DNA of 61,588 nucleotides, from assembly GCA_045602385.1 (NCBI GenBank), contig JAZSBL010000019.1, positions 1 through 61,588 of the forward strand, written 5' to 3'. Origin of the DNA: SVTX01 sp045602385 (GTDB lineage: Bacteria > Bacillota > Clostridia > Oscillospirales > CAG-272). A program made the position numbers and the translations under genes. Numbering within the stretch: the stretch's first letter is position 1; each line of letters opens with the position of its first letter. Below the pieces are notes generated by a model. It was not told the origin of the DNA and ran no database searches. It worked only from the letters and a program-made list of their open reading frames with translations. Below are positions 50,149-59,375 of the stretch, one piece after another.

Positions 50149-52287
50149 ATGAAAAAGAAAAAAAGTAGCTTAAGACATATACTGTTTTATGTCATCCTTA
50201 TAGCGGCAGTCATCTTGATCTGCGCCTCACTATTCCAGGATATGGGCGTCGACAAAATGAGATATTCAGATGTCGTTGCCGCATTCAAGTCAGGTGAGGT
50301 TATCGAGTTTGAGGTCGATAAGGAAAACGTCATAACAATGACGCTGCCGGAGGGATCACCCTACGCAAAATTCAAGGTAAGCTCAAATGACGACGGCACG
50401 GTAGTCGTGCAGTACCGTCTTGCAAGCCTGTCTATCTTCCACGCAGACCTTGGCGAAACGATAACAGAGCAGATGGCAGCCGGAACGCTCAAGGGAGAAT
50501 ACGTTCCCCCCACACAGTATGCATCCTGGCTCTCCTATCTCCCGATCATCCTCATCGTGGTAGCGCTTATCGTAATGTATATCATTATGACAAAGCAGAT
50601 GACCGGCGGCGGTGCGGGCGGTAAGATGGGCATGGGCGGATTCAGCAAGGCTCGCGCAAAGGTAGCAAACCAGGACGATAAGAATAAAGTCACGTTCCGC
50701 GACGTTGCGGGAGCAGACGAGGAAAAGGAAGAGCTTGAGGAGGTAGTTGAGTTTCTCAAAGATCCCTCAAGATTTGCAAAGCTCGGCGCAAAGATACCCC
50801 ACGGTGTGCTTTTGATGGGCCCTCCCGGTACAGGTAAGACCCTGCTTGCAAAGGCAGTTGCGGGAGAAGCAGGTGTTCCCTTCTTCTCAATTTCCGGATC
50901 TGACTTCGTTGAAATGTACGTCGGTGTCGGCGCATCTCGTGTCCGCGACCTTTTCGATACCGCAAGAAAAGCCCCTGCGTCTATCATATTCATCGACGAG
51001 ATCGATGCGGTAGGTCGACACAGAGGAGCAGGTCTTGGCGGCGGTCATGACGAGCGTGAGCAGACACTCAACCAGCTTCTCGTAGAAATGGACGGCTTCG
51101 GCTCACATGACGGTATAATCGTCATAGCCGCGACTAACCGCCCCGACATTCTTGACCCCGCGCTGCTCCGTCCCGGCAGATTTGACCGTCAGATAACGGT
51201 AAATTACCCCGATATCAACGGCAGAGTTGAAATACTCAAGGTGCACTCTCGCAACAAGCCCCTTGAATCAAGCGTTGACTTCAAGGAGATCGCAAGAATG
51301 ACCGTTGGATTTACCGGCGCAGACCTTGCCAACCTTCTTAACGAGGCCGCGCTTCTCGCGACCCGCAGAGGCAAGAGCCTTATAGGAATGGACGATGTAA
51401 ACGACGCGTTTATACGTGTTATCGCAGGTCCCAAGAAGAAGGCGAGAGTCATGAAGGAAAGCGAAAAGAAGAATACAGCTTACCACGAGGCAGGTCACGC
51501 TATGGTAGCATACCATCTCGACCTCGACCCTGTTCAGCAGATATCCATTATTCCTTCGGGACGCGCGCTCGGCTACACGCTCAACCCCCCCAGAGAGGAT
51601 AAGTACAGCGAGTATAAGAGCGAGCTTAAGAATCAGATCTCTATGCTTCTCGGTGGCCGTGCCGCAGAGGAGATAGTAAACGGTGACGTATCGGGCGGCG
51701 CATCCAACGACATCGAGCGTGCGACAAAGATCGCAAAGAAGATGATAACCAGACTCGGTATGTCCGACGTCCTCGGCCCCCGTTCCTTCGGAACGAACCA
51801 GGGCGAGGTATTCCTTGGCAGAGACTTCTCGTCCTCCCAGGATTACTCCGAGGAAATCGCGGCTAAGATAGACAACGAGATACACGAGGTCATCTCCTCG
51901 GCATACGACAAATCCAAGGAGATCCTTGCAAACGACATCCACAAGCTCCACTTCATCGCAGAATTCCTTGTAAAGAACGAGATCATGGACGGCGACCAAT
52001 TCAAGGCAGTCATGGAAAGCGAGTTCCCCGTAATGGAGGAGATCGAGGCAATTGCCGAAGCGAAGAAGAAAGCAAGTGAGGAAGCAAACGCAAAGCGTAT
52101 CCGCGACGAGGAGGCTCGCGCAAGACTTGAAGCAGAGGCGGAAAGACTTGAGCGCGAGGAGGAAGAAGCAGAGGCTAAGGCTAGAGCCAAAGCTGAGGCA
52201 TCCCTCCCCGAAACAGAGCCTGCGATCGGTGAAGAAAACGCCGAAAACAACACAGACAACACGTCCGAGGAAAACAAGGACGAATAA
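50149..52287 (+). CDS. ftsH: ATP-dependent zinc metalloprotease FtsH
   Basis: Membrane AAA+ protease. The 712 residues include two transmembrane helices (about 9-28 and 125-146), Walker A GPPGTGKT (about 224-231), Walker B IIFIDEIDAVG, the second-region RPGRFDRQ and the zinc site HEAGH (about 446-450). The C-terminal 80 residues form a long, highly charged Ala/Glu/Arg coiled-coil ending in an acidic Glu/Asn/Thr tail, longer than usual. GGAGG precedes the ATG. Confidence 0.97.
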   Translation: MKKKKSSLRHILFYVILIAAVILICASLFQDMGVDKMRYSDVVAAFKSGEVIEFEVDKENVITMTLPEGSPYAKFKVSSNDDGTVVVQYRLASLSIFHADLGETITEQMAAGTLKGEYVPPTQYASWLSYLPIILIVVALIVMYIIMTKQMTGGGAGGKMGMGGFSKARAKVANQDDKNKVTFRDVAGADEEKEELEEVVEFLKDPSRFAKLGAKIPHGVLLMGPPGTGKTLLAKAVAGEAGVPFFSISGSDFVEMYVGVGASRVRDLFDTARKAPASIIFIDEIDAVGRHRGAGLGGGHDEREQTLNQLLVEMDGFGSHDGIIVIAATNRPDILDPALLRPGRFDRQITVNYPDINGRVEILKVHSRNKPLESSVDFKEIARMTVGFTGADLANLLNEAALLATRRGKSLIGMDDVNDAFIRVIAGPKKKARVMKESEKKNTAYHEAGHAMVAYHLDLDPVQQISIIPSGRALGYTLNPPREDKYSEYKSELKNQISMLLGGRAAEEIVNGDVSGGASNDIERATKIAKKMITRLGMSDVLGPRSFGTNQGEVFLGRDFSSSQDYSEEIAAKIDNEIHEVISSAYDKSKEILANDIHKLHFIAEFLVKNEIMDGDQFKAVMESEFPVMEEIEAIAEAKKKASEEANAKRIRDEEARARLEAEAERLEREEEEAEAKARAKAEASLPETEPAIGEENAENNTDNTSEENKDE

Positions 52288-52290
52288 CCA

Positions 52291-52331
52291 AAGAAAAACG
52301 GGAGTTGAAATTCAACTCCCGTTTCTTTTTA
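52291..52331. terminator. Bidirectional terminator of ftsH and the nucleotidase gene
   Basis: A near-continuous palindrome: 14-bp stem AAACGGGAGTTGAA / TTCAACTCCCGTTT (52296-52309 / 52311-52324) flanked by A-rich and T-rich runs. Confidence 0.88.
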
Positions 52332-54356
52332 TTTTGATATAAGCTCTGCGGCCACCATTTCGTATATATGCTCGTTGCTGCCGTTTACATAATTTTTCAT
52401 CTTGCCGTATAGGATCACAGTGTCGCCAACCTGCGGCTTGTCCGTAAGACCGTCGTAACGAACGCCGTTCTGATTTACTCCGTAAACGTATAGTCGGTTT
52501 CCGTTCTCGTCCTCGATATACATGTTACCATAGGTAGTCTGCACTATCTCAACGATCTTTCCTTGAACAAAATACTTGTCTGCGCTCTCACCACCCGCGC
52601 TAAGGGACTTTGCGATGTTAAGCAGATTCGGTATAGATGTAAGCGTTACCGCTTCGGGTATCACGTTGGAGCCCATACCGCCGTTCTTTACGTATTGCGC
52701 TACAAGGTCGCGCGCATACGTCACGTCATCATAGATCTCAACCACCGTCAGATTGTTCCATGAATAGGTGTAGTTGTACGAGTCGGTAATTATGTAATAG
52801 GTAGCGTTGCTGTCTATTTTGTCCTTAACACGGTTGCCGTACTCGGTATATGCAATATTGTAGCTTGTACTGTTGATATATCTGCTTAACAGGTCGCTTC
52901 CCTTTATAGAACAGAGGGCCAAGCGGTTATCGAATGTCAGAAGCGAATAGAGATCCCCGTATTTTACCTCTCCCACACCCAGATAATACGGGGAGCGGCA
53001 GGAGATCTTTCCGCCACCAAGCACAATGTCGTATTCAGCCCAATACGTCTCTCCAAGCTCTGCATAAAGCTCTGCGACGAGATTAACTATGTAGTCGCTG
53101 TTTCTATATGTATCGTTATAGCCAAGCGAGGTATTAAGCATCTCTGCGGTGTCGCTGTACTTCTCCATCAATCTGTCTACAATATCATCGGACGGATAGC
53201 TTGAATAGGTGTAATTCTTAACGACCTGCGCCGTAACAGAACTGTTGTTATTTGCAACGTTAAACGAAACAGAAGCGTAGCTGATTCCACTGTTTTCTCC
53301 ACCACCCTGCAGATGGTATGCGCCGTTGGAATCCGTTTTCACGTACGCCTGGTGTGAATGTCCCTCGAACACAATATCAACGTATCCGTCGAGTGTGATG
53401 CTTGTATCGCATCCGGCGGTTTCGTCATGCAGGGAGTAGACAATAAAGTCAGCGCCCTCAGCTCGGAGCTTCTGCGCCTCACTCTTGACAAGATTTGTAA
53501 GAGTAGATCCCGTCAAGAAATAGAATCCCTGATTTACGTCTCCGGAAATTGAGCTGTAGCAATCTCCGATGGCACCTATAAATCCGATCTGCACGTCACC
53601 AAGATCAACCATGATCGAAGGCTCGCAATAATCGGCAATCTGTCGCGTATCACTGTCGTACACGTTTATCGCAAGGAATGGAAATTCCGCAGTTTCAGCA
53701 TTTTGCTCTACGTACTTCTCTCCCCAGTCGAACTCGTGATTTCCAAGGGTCATAAAGGCAAAATCTAGCTCGTTCATCCAATCGGTCATCATCTGACCGC
53801 GATTAAGCCCCGATTCAGCTGTTCCCTGCCACATATCACCGCTTGAGAAAATGACAGTGTTTGAATTCTTTTCTCTCGCCTTTTTGAAATATGTTGTCAG
53901 CTCGTCAACTCCGGGCTGAGAATCATTGTCAAGGATCTTACCGTGAATGTCATTGATCGCGTAAAGATCAAATATTACAATTACGCTTACCTTGCATTCG
54001 TCACACTTTCCGTCGTTGTTTGTATCAGTGTGATCACAGCCGTTGTTAAGCGATCCTGTGTTTTCCTCGCGACTCTCTGTAGAGTCCTCGGTTGAATTTC
54101 CCGTACTGCCGGCTGTTACCGATTCAGACTCGTGGTCGTCGTCATCCTCGGATTCGCCGTCCTCGTCCTCATCGTCCTTATCATCCTCGCGGTCGTTTTT
54201 TATCGGACTCTTAGTTTCATTGCTCTCATCATTATTCTTTTCGGTGCTCTGCTGAATACTACCGTAATCAAACAACTCCTCAATATCGCATGAAGTAAAT
54301 GCAGAAAGCACCAGTACGATACAAAGAATAATTGAAAATATCCTCAATTTTTTCAT
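52329..54356 (-). CDS. Surface 5'-nucleotidase/metallophosphoesterase lipoprotein
   Basis: The 675 residues begin with a lipoprotein signal (SAFTSC, Cys about 23), then an acidic Asp/Glu/Ser linker (about 40-105) and a CDHTDTNNDGKCDEC motif that may bind metal. The metallophosphoesterase core follows (AINDIHGKILD, SGDMWQGT, LGNHEFDWG, EGHSHQAY). Next come the 5'-nucleotidase C-terminal domain (about 390-560) and a terminal OB-fold-like domain (VQGKIVEIVQ...LYVYGV). This domain order resembles YhcR-type sugar-nonspecific nucleases. Likely role: release of nucleosides from extracellular nucleotides or nucleic acid. Translationally coupled to vanY (ATGA). Confidence 0.85.
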   Translation of the reverse strand: MKKLRIFSIILCIVLVLSAFTSCDIEELFDYGSIQQSTEKNNDESNETKSPIKNDREDDKDDEDEDGESEDDDDHESESVTAGSTGNSTEDSTESREENTGSLNNGCDHTDTNNDGKCDECKVSVIVIFDLYAINDIHGKILDNDSQPGVDELTTYFKKAREKNSNTVIFSSGDMWQGTAESGLNRGQMMTDWMNELDFAFMTLGNHEFDWGEKYVEQNAETAEFPFLAINVYDSDTRQIADYCEPSIMVDLGDVQIGFIGAIGDCYSSISGDVNQGFYFLTGSTLTNLVKSEAQKLRAEGADFIVYSLHDETAGCDTSITLDGYVDIVFEGHSHQAYVKTDSNGAYHLQGGGENSGISYASVSFNVANNNSSVTAQVVKNYTYSSYPSDDIVDRLMEKYSDTAEMLNTSLGYNDTYRNSDYIVNLVAELYAELGETYWAEYDIVLGGGKISCRSPYYLGVGEVKYGDLYSLLTFDNRLALCSIKGSDLLSRYINSTSYNIAYTEYGNRVKDKIDSNATYYIITDSYNYTYSWNNLTVVEIYDDVTYARDLVAQYVKNGGMGSNVIPEAVTLTSIPNLLNIAKSLSAGGESADKYFVQGKIVEIVQTTYGNMYIEDENGNRLYVYGVNQNGVRYDGLTDKPQVGDTVILYGKMKNYVNGSNEHIYEMVAAELISK

Positions 54357-55081
54357 CAGTCAAGATACTCCTCAAGGGTAATGCCCTTTTCATGTATTTT
54401 GGTCGCGTGCTCAACACCGACGTATCTGTAATGCCAGGACTCGTATGCATATCCTGTCACGTCGGTCTTGTTTTCGGGGAATCTCAGAATAAAGCCGTAC
54501 TTGTGGGCGTTCTCGCAAAGCCACTCATAGGCAGACGTCTCCGCGAATCCCTTATCCCAAGGATTTTTCGGGGTCTCATCTCCAAAGTTATAAAGCCCCT
54601 CCATCTCATTTGTAAAAAGGTCTACGCAAAGCCCGGTCTGATGCTCGCTCTTTCCGGGCTCGGCGGAATAGGACAGAACCTTTTCCTTGACCTTATCCTC
54701 ACTCCAAGTAGGATTCGCCTCGGCCTCATCAGCCAAATACCCGTTAAACAGCTGCTTCTGGCGGTCATACGTGCGGTATCCGCTTGTAATAGTAACGTCG
54801 GAAATGCCTGAAGCCTTCATATCCTCAAGCATCTTTATCACCGCCTCCATCGTCGTCTTTTCAAGCTTAATAGACTTTCCGCCGGTAGTATACTTGCGGT
54901 CAACGTCAACAAGATCATCGGGAACAAAATCCGAGCCTACTACGCTCTTCTTGTTAACAAGCATGAGATATTTATCATTTTTATCAACGACGGAACCATT
55001 TCCGTCTCCGCAGGCAACAAGCGCCGCAAAAGACACTGTCATTGTAAGCATTAAAATCAGTGAAATAATCTTCTTCATCAT
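54356..55081 (-). CDS. VanY-like D-alanyl-D-alanine carboxypeptidase lipoprotein
   Basis: Zinc peptidase of family M15B that trims the terminal D-Ala from peptidoglycan. The 241 residues carry a lipoprotein signal (AALVACGDG), SGYRTYDRQKQLF, the zinc motif SEHQTGLCVDLF and the second motif ESWHYRYVG. A VanY fold does not by itself imply vancomycin resistance; no vanHAX genes are present. It starts 3 bp after the mnmM stop. Confidence 0.9.
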   Translation of the reverse strand: MMKKIISLILMLTMTVSFAALVACGDGNGSVVDKNDKYLMLVNKKSVVGSDFVPDDLVDVDRKYTTGGKSIKLEKTTMEAVIKMLEDMKASGISDVTITSGYRTYDRQKQLFNGYLADEAEANPTWSEDKVKEKVLSYSAEPGKSEHQTGLCVDLFTNEMEGLYNFGDETPKNPWDKGFAETSAYEWLCENAHKYGFILRFPENKTDVTGYAYESWHYRYVGVEHATKIHEKGITLEEYLD

Positions 55082-55084
55082 CTA

Positions 55085-55645
55085 TCAAACCTTTTTCTTC
55101 GTTTCAATCATAAAAAAGTAGGGCGAGGTCGCGCTGTTCACGATCTTTACCTTCGTAACACATACCTTAAATCGACTAAGCGTTTCGAAATATTCCTCAA
55201 GCATCTTCCCCTCAAGATCTCCCTCAGGATGACCGGGATAGACCGCAATATTGAGTATCGCGTCATCGCCAAGCAGCTCTATCGCCGCCTCGACCGCAGG
55301 CATGGTCGTTTCCCGCATAGTGGTTATCGTCTTATCTCCGCCGGGGAGCCAACCGAGATTAAACATTCCCGCCTTGATAGGCCCCTCAACGTACTTTTTA
55401 ACGTTGTGGTGTGAGTCGCAGATAAGCGTATAGTTGTCGGGACAACCCGCCGCCTTGAGATTTCTCGCCGTCGAATCTACTGCCGACTGCTGAATATCAA
55501 AGGCGTAAACGTGTCCACTCTCACCGACCGTCTTTGAGAGGAATTCGGTGTCGTGTCCGTTTCCCATCGTGAAATCAACAACGGTATCTCCCTCTTTTAT
55601 GTGGGTCAGTATAAACTGTTTATGTAAATCAAGCAGATCTATCAT
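55085..55645 (-). CDS. mnmM: Class I SAM methyltransferase, YtqB/MnmM family
   Basis: The 186 residues show a Rossmann SAM motif VVDFTMGNGHDTEFL, then VYAFDIQQSA, FNLGWLPGGDKTI and AVYPGHPEG, all typical of the YtqB family. YtqB of Bacillus (MnmM) methylates nm5s2U to mnm5s2U in tRNA. The assignment rests on family resemblance. It overlaps the DUF6062 gene by 4 bp. Confidence 0.8.
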   Translation of the reverse strand: MIDLLDLHKQFILTHIKEGDTVVDFTMGNGHDTEFLSKTVGESGHVYAFDIQQSAVDSTARNLKAAGCPDNYTLICDSHHNVKKYVEGPIKAGMFNLGWLPGGDKTITTMRETTMPAVEAAIELLGDDAILNIAVYPGHPEGDLEGKMLEEYFETLSRFKVCVTKVKIVNSATSPYFFMIETKKKV

Positions 55646-56355
55646 TTTTTCTTCTCATCCTTATGTATATCGGAGCGCAAAAATTTAATGGAGCGCTCAA
55701 CCGCATCCTTGGAATTGTACCAGGGCTCTGCGTCGTACCTGTAATCAAATTTCTTGCAGAACCAGCTTACGTCGCCCTTCAATTCATCAATGTATTTGTT
55801 CTGTATTTCCTCGCAATCACCGACAAAGACCTTAAGCTCCTTCTTGTTAAGCCTCTGCCCTGCATATTTGAGCATCATCTTGTAGTGAGGCAAGCAGAAG
55901 TAGGGCTGTGCCTTAAGCTTGGGTGGGAAGCTCTCATCGTTCTGCCAGAGCAGTACCGCGGTTTCCACCATGTGCCAAAAGTTAAATTCTATCCTCTCGC
56001 AAACGTAGCATGATCCCTCCAGCTTCTCTATCCTCGCCAAGGGCTTTTTGCCCGTGCCACCCGAAAGACCGCCGTCCTTCAGTTCCCGTGTAAGATCGTC
56101 AAGATGACTCTCAAGCGTAAGCGCCATACCAAGACGGTTCTTTCGCACGAACATCATATCGTAATGCGTGCGACAAAATCCCTTTTCGTTGGTCTTGATC
56201 CTTACGTCGGGCTCCATCATGGATGCTCCGAGGATAAGATCAAGCTCGTCGCCCTCAAGCTTGTTGTAAAGCGCGCAGAAGGGGCAACCGCAGGATTTAT
56301 CCGCCGCGCTTTTTTCAAAGGCCTCGTTGACGGGTATAGTATATATCTGTTCCAT
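55642..56355 (-). CDS. DUF6062-like cysteine-rich protein
   Basis: The 237 residues contain two similar Cys/His units: CGCPFCALYNKLE ... GFCRTHYDMM and CYVCERIEFNFWHM ... YFCLPHYKMM, each a CxxC followed by CxxH and likely to bind a metal. The C-terminal half is helical and charged. No catalytic motif is recognised. It is the first gene of a four-gene run with mnmM, vanY and the nucleotidase gene. A regulatory or metal-sensing role would be speculation. Confidence 0.65.
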   Translation of the reverse strand: MEQIYTIPVNEAFEKSAADKSCGCPFCALYNKLEGDELDLILGASMMEPDVRIKTNEKGFCRTHYDMMFVRKNRLGMALTLESHLDDLTRELKDGGLSGGTGKKPLARIEKLEGSCYVCERIEFNFWHMVETAVLLWQNDESFPPKLKAQPYFCLPHYKMMLKYAGQRLNKKELKVFVGDCEEIQNKYIDELKGDVSWFCKKFDYRYDAEPWYNSKDAVERSIKFLRSDIHKDEKKK

Positions 56356-56396
56356 TATTTTCTCCCGATTTGTGTAAAATTACTTCAAAAATAATC

Positions 56397-56425
56397 TTGA
56401 AATGTGTCGCTAACAATAGTATAAT
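56397..56425 (+). promoter_or_regulatory. Promoter of the glycosylase operon
   Basis: TTGAAA (56397-56402), 17-nt spacer, TATAAT (56420-56425), followed by an 80-nt leader. Confidence 0.83.
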
Positions 56426-56504
56426 ATAGATAGCATACATATTTATTTTATCATAAATCGGCTATTATTTCAAGAGGATTTTCAAAACACGGGGATTTTA
56501 TTTC

Positions 56505-57452
56505 ATGACTGTACAAAATTATTGCGCTACGGAGCATCAAATAGGCTCGCTTACATATATAAAGCTCGACTTCGTCGAGCTTTTTGACGTATCCAAGATC
56601 TTTGACTGCGGCCAGTGCTTCCGCTTTGACAGGGTAAGCGCATCGAGCCACGAAAACGAGTTTGCAGGCTGCGCCATGGGAAAATACATCTCGGTAGCAC
56701 AGGACGGCGCTACCATCTACGTATACAATATAACGCTTGAGGAGTATGAGGAGAAATTCAAGAAATTTCTTGCCCTCGACCGCGATTACAATGAAATAAA
56801 CAGCGATATTCTCTCCCTGTCACAAAACCCTACGCTCAGAGAGGCGGTAAACACCTCAAGCGGTATCCGGATCCTGCATCAGGATGCATGGGAGGCTGTC
56901 TGTTCCTTTATAATTTCCCAAAACAACAATATACCGAGAATCAAGAAAATAATTGCAAGCCTCGCCGAAAAATGCGGCAATAGGGTCGATACAAGTCTTA
57001 TGTCGGGTCATATCGCCGACACTCACCTTGAAAACGACGGCAATTTTTACTCCTTCCCCACCCCCGATGAGATAATCCCCCTCGGAGTTGACGGACTTTT
57101 TGAGCTTAAAACAGGCTTCCGCGCAAAATACATATTTGACGCGGCAGAAAGGGTGCATTCGGGAGAAATTGATCTTGAGCAGCTTAAATACATCAAGTCC
57201 ACCGCGGAATGCTCCGACGTTCTATGTCAGATCAAGGGCATAGGTCCTAAGGTGGCGGCATGCGCTCTGCTTTTCGGCTTTGCGCGCCTTGACGCCTTCC
57301 CCATAGACGTTTGGATCAAGAAGGTCATGGCAAAATATTTCGATAGTGATTTCACGCCCGAATCTCTCGGACAATATGCAGGCATCGCACAGCAATACCT
57401 GTTTTATTACGAGCGCTATCTTATAAGCGAGAAGGGAGAAAACAAAAAATGA
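56505..57452 (+). CDS. ogg: OGG1-type 8-oxoguanine DNA glycosylase
   Basis: Base-excision repair glycosylase/lyase with the eukaryote-like OGG N-terminal domain (FDCGQCFRF at about 33-41) and a HhH-GPD domain. The 315 residues have the helix-hairpin-helix IKGIGPKVAACALL with the catalytic Lys at residue 249 and DAFPIDVWIKK with the catalytic Asp at residue 268, the same spacing and numbering as human OGG1. ISQNNNIPRIKKI matches the family's lesion-binding helix. The next gene overlaps by 4 bp. Confidence 0.92.
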   Translation: MTVQNYCATEHQIGSLTYIKLDFVELFDVSKIFDCGQCFRFDRVSASSHENEFAGCAMGKYISVAQDGATIYVYNITLEEYEEKFKKFLALDRDYNEINSDILSLSQNPTLREAVNTSSGIRILHQDAWEAVCSFIISQNNNIPRIKKIIASLAEKCGNRVDTSLMSGHIADTHLENDGNFYSFPTPDEIIPLGVDGLFELKTGFRAKYIFDAAERVHSGEIDLEQLKYIKSTAECSDVLCQIKGIGPKVAACALLFGFARLDAFPIDVWIKKVMAKYFDSDFTPESLGQYAGIAQQYLFYYERYLISEKGENKK

Positions 57453-57946
57453 CCGCAAAGCAAATAAGTGAATATCTCCTCTCCCACAGCCGCCGATTTG
57501 AGCGCGACGCGATATACGATACAGACAAGCGCGGCGAGGAGTTTTGTGAGCTGATAATCAAAAATGAAACCAATCCATCTTATCCGATCACAGTCACGGT
57601 AACAGATGGGGGCTGCTCATTGTCGGTAGGAAATTTCTCCAACGTAACAGACAGCAAGAGAATGACTCCCGACCAGACACTTTCTGCCATAGAGGATATC
57701 ATCGAGGATAAGATCATATTCGCCCTCGGTTACCGAGAGAATGACGATATTGGATTTGGCTCACCATTTTTCTCCCGCATTTTCGCGCTGACAGGCGGTG
57801 AAGACGATATGGGCAAGGAATACGACGAATTTGTCAAAACCATCTCAACCCCGATAAATAAAAAGCTCAGATTTCTTTACTCTATGAAGGGCAGATTCCT
57901 GATCTTCAATTTTTCGGGCAGCCTTCAAAAAACTATCATTCGCTAA
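57449..57946 (+). CDS. Hypothetical protein coupled to the glycosylase
   Basis: A 165-residue soluble, acidic protein with no signal peptide or membrane segment. It begins TAKQISEYLLSHSRRFERD and includes ITVTVTDGGCSLSVGNFSN and EDIIEDKIIFALGYREND. It overlaps the glycosylase stop (ATGA), so it is translated with it, and the MATE gene follows 15 bp later. I do not recognise the family. Confidence 0.8.
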   Translation: MTAKQISEYLLSHSRRFERDAIYDTDKRGEEFCELIIKNETNPSYPITVTVTDGGCSLSVGNFSNVTDSKRMTPDQTLSAIEDIIEDKIIFALGYRENDDIGFGSPFFSRIFALTGGEDDMGKEYDEFVKTISTPINKKLRFLYSMKGRFLIFNFSGSLQKTIIR

Positions 57947-57961
57947 AAGGTAAATTCAGAA

Positions 57962-59338
57962 ATGTCAGCTTTAGTTAAAACCAATAAAGGCGTACGGGAT
58001 ATGACGCAAGGCAGTATCTATTCGCAGATGACCTCATTTGCCCTGCCGATACTTTTAAGTCAAGTATTCCAGCAGCTGTATAACACCGCAGACTCGCTTA
58101 TTGTCGGCCGATTTCTCGGCACAGACGCGCTTGCCGCAGTAAGCTCATCGGGAACACTCATTTTCCTTTTGATCAGCTTTTTCAACGGAACGGCAATGGG
58201 CGCGGGCGTTGTTATATCCCGATATTTCGGTGAGCGAAACGAAAATAACGTATCCCGCGCAATACATACAAATATTGCATTCGGTCTTGCCAGCGGAATC
58301 TTCCTGACCGTCATCGGAGTTGCATTCACCCCCACCTTCCTTGTGTGGATGAAGACCGACCCCGACGTACTTCCCCAGGCGATCGAATATTTCAGGTACT
58401 ACTTTTTCGGCGCAACCGCGCTTGTAATGTATAATATCTGCCGCGGAATAATGAACGCGCTCGGCGACAGTAAGCGCCCCTTGTGGTATCTTATTTTTTC
58501 ATCCGTGCTCAATGTCATTCTCGACGTTTTGTTTATCGGAATATTCGGTTGGGGAGTATGGTCAGCGGCTCTCGCCACAGTCATCTCTCAGATGGCAAGC
58601 GTAGTGCTCTGTATGGCATACCTTTTTAAAAAAGGCAACATATTCACAGTAGAGATCAAAAAGCTCCGTTTCCATGGGGACATGCTCTCCGAGATAATCA
58701 GATACGGTCTGCCCGGCGGAGTGCAAAACTCGGTCATCGCCTTTGCAAACGTAATAGTGCAAACGCAGATAAACTCCTTTGGTAAATACGCAACGGCCGC
58801 ATACGGCACACACGCGAAGATCGAAGGCTTTGCCTTCTTGCCGATAACAAGCTTCAATATGGCGACAAGCACCTTTATAAGCCAGAATCTGGGCGCAAAG
58901 CAATACGACAGAGCGCGTAAGGGTGCAAGATTCGGAATTCTCGCAAGCACGATCCTTGCAGAGCTCATCGGCATCGTCATTTACTTTGCCGCTCCGCGTC
59001 TTATCGGCATGTTCGACTCAAACCCCGAGGTCATCCGCCTTGGAGTACAGCAAGCTCGCACAGTCTCGCTTTTCTTCTGCCTGCTTGCATTTTCACATGC
59101 GGTCGCGGCGGTCTGCAGGGGCGCGGGCAAGGCATTCGTTCCCATGTTCGTCATGCTTTCTATCTGGTGCGGAATCAGACTTCTCTACATTCAACTTGTC
59201 ATGACCTTCATAGGCGAGCTTCCCTACATTTATTGGGCATATCCCCTGACTTGGGGACTTAGCACGGTAGTCTATCTGATATACTATAACTGTTCTGACT
59301 GGATACACGGCTTTGATACGAAAAAGAGCGCACACTAA
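57962..59338 (+). CDS. MATE-family efflux transporter
   Basis: The 458 residues have about 12 transmembrane segments and the MATE signature near the N-terminus (LPILLSQVFQQLYNTADSLIVGRFLG, here quoted in part: VFQQLYNTADS and LIVGRFLG), repeated in the second half (NSVIAFANVIVQTQINSFG, ICRGAGKAF-like CRGAGKAFVP). Na+- or H+-driven export of organic cations or drugs is the family role; substrate unknown. Third gene of the glycosylase operon. Confidence 0.93.
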   Translation: MSALVKTNKGVRDMTQGSIYSQMTSFALPILLSQVFQQLYNTADSLIVGRFLGTDALAAVSSSGTLIFLLISFFNGTAMGAGVVISRYFGERNENNVSRAIHTNIAFGLASGIFLTVIGVAFTPTFLVWMKTDPDVLPQAIEYFRYYFFGATALVMYNICRGIMNALGDSKRPLWYLIFSSVLNVILDVLFIGIFGWGVWSAALATVISQMASVVLCMAYLFKKGNIFTVEIKKLRFHGDMLSEIIRYGLPGGVQNSVIAFANVIVQTQINSFGKYATAAYGTHAKIEGFAFLPITSFNMATSTFISQNLGAKQYDRARKGARFGILASTILAELIGIVIYFAAPRLIGMFDSNPEVIRLGVQQARTVSLFFCLLAFSHAVAAVCRGAGKAFVPMFVMLSIWCGIRLLYIQLVMTFIGELPYIYWAYPLTWGLSTVVYLIYYNCSDWIHGFDTKKSAH

Positions 59339-59343
59339 AATTT

Positions 59344-59375
59344 AAAGACTCCGTCATACGACGGAGTCTTTCTTC
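59344..59375. terminator. Bidirectional terminator between the MATE and glgB genes
   Basis: Perfect 12-bp stem AAAGACTCCGTC / GACGGAGTCTTT (59344-59355 / 59360-59371) with an ATAC loop and T-rich flanks on both strands. Confidence 0.88.

Noticed and set aside
54356..55081. Vancomycin resistance gene (vanY) together with the VanZ-like gene
   Set aside because: No vanH/A/X or vanR/S in the window and the two genes lie in unrelated operons; both families are common in susceptible Clostridia.
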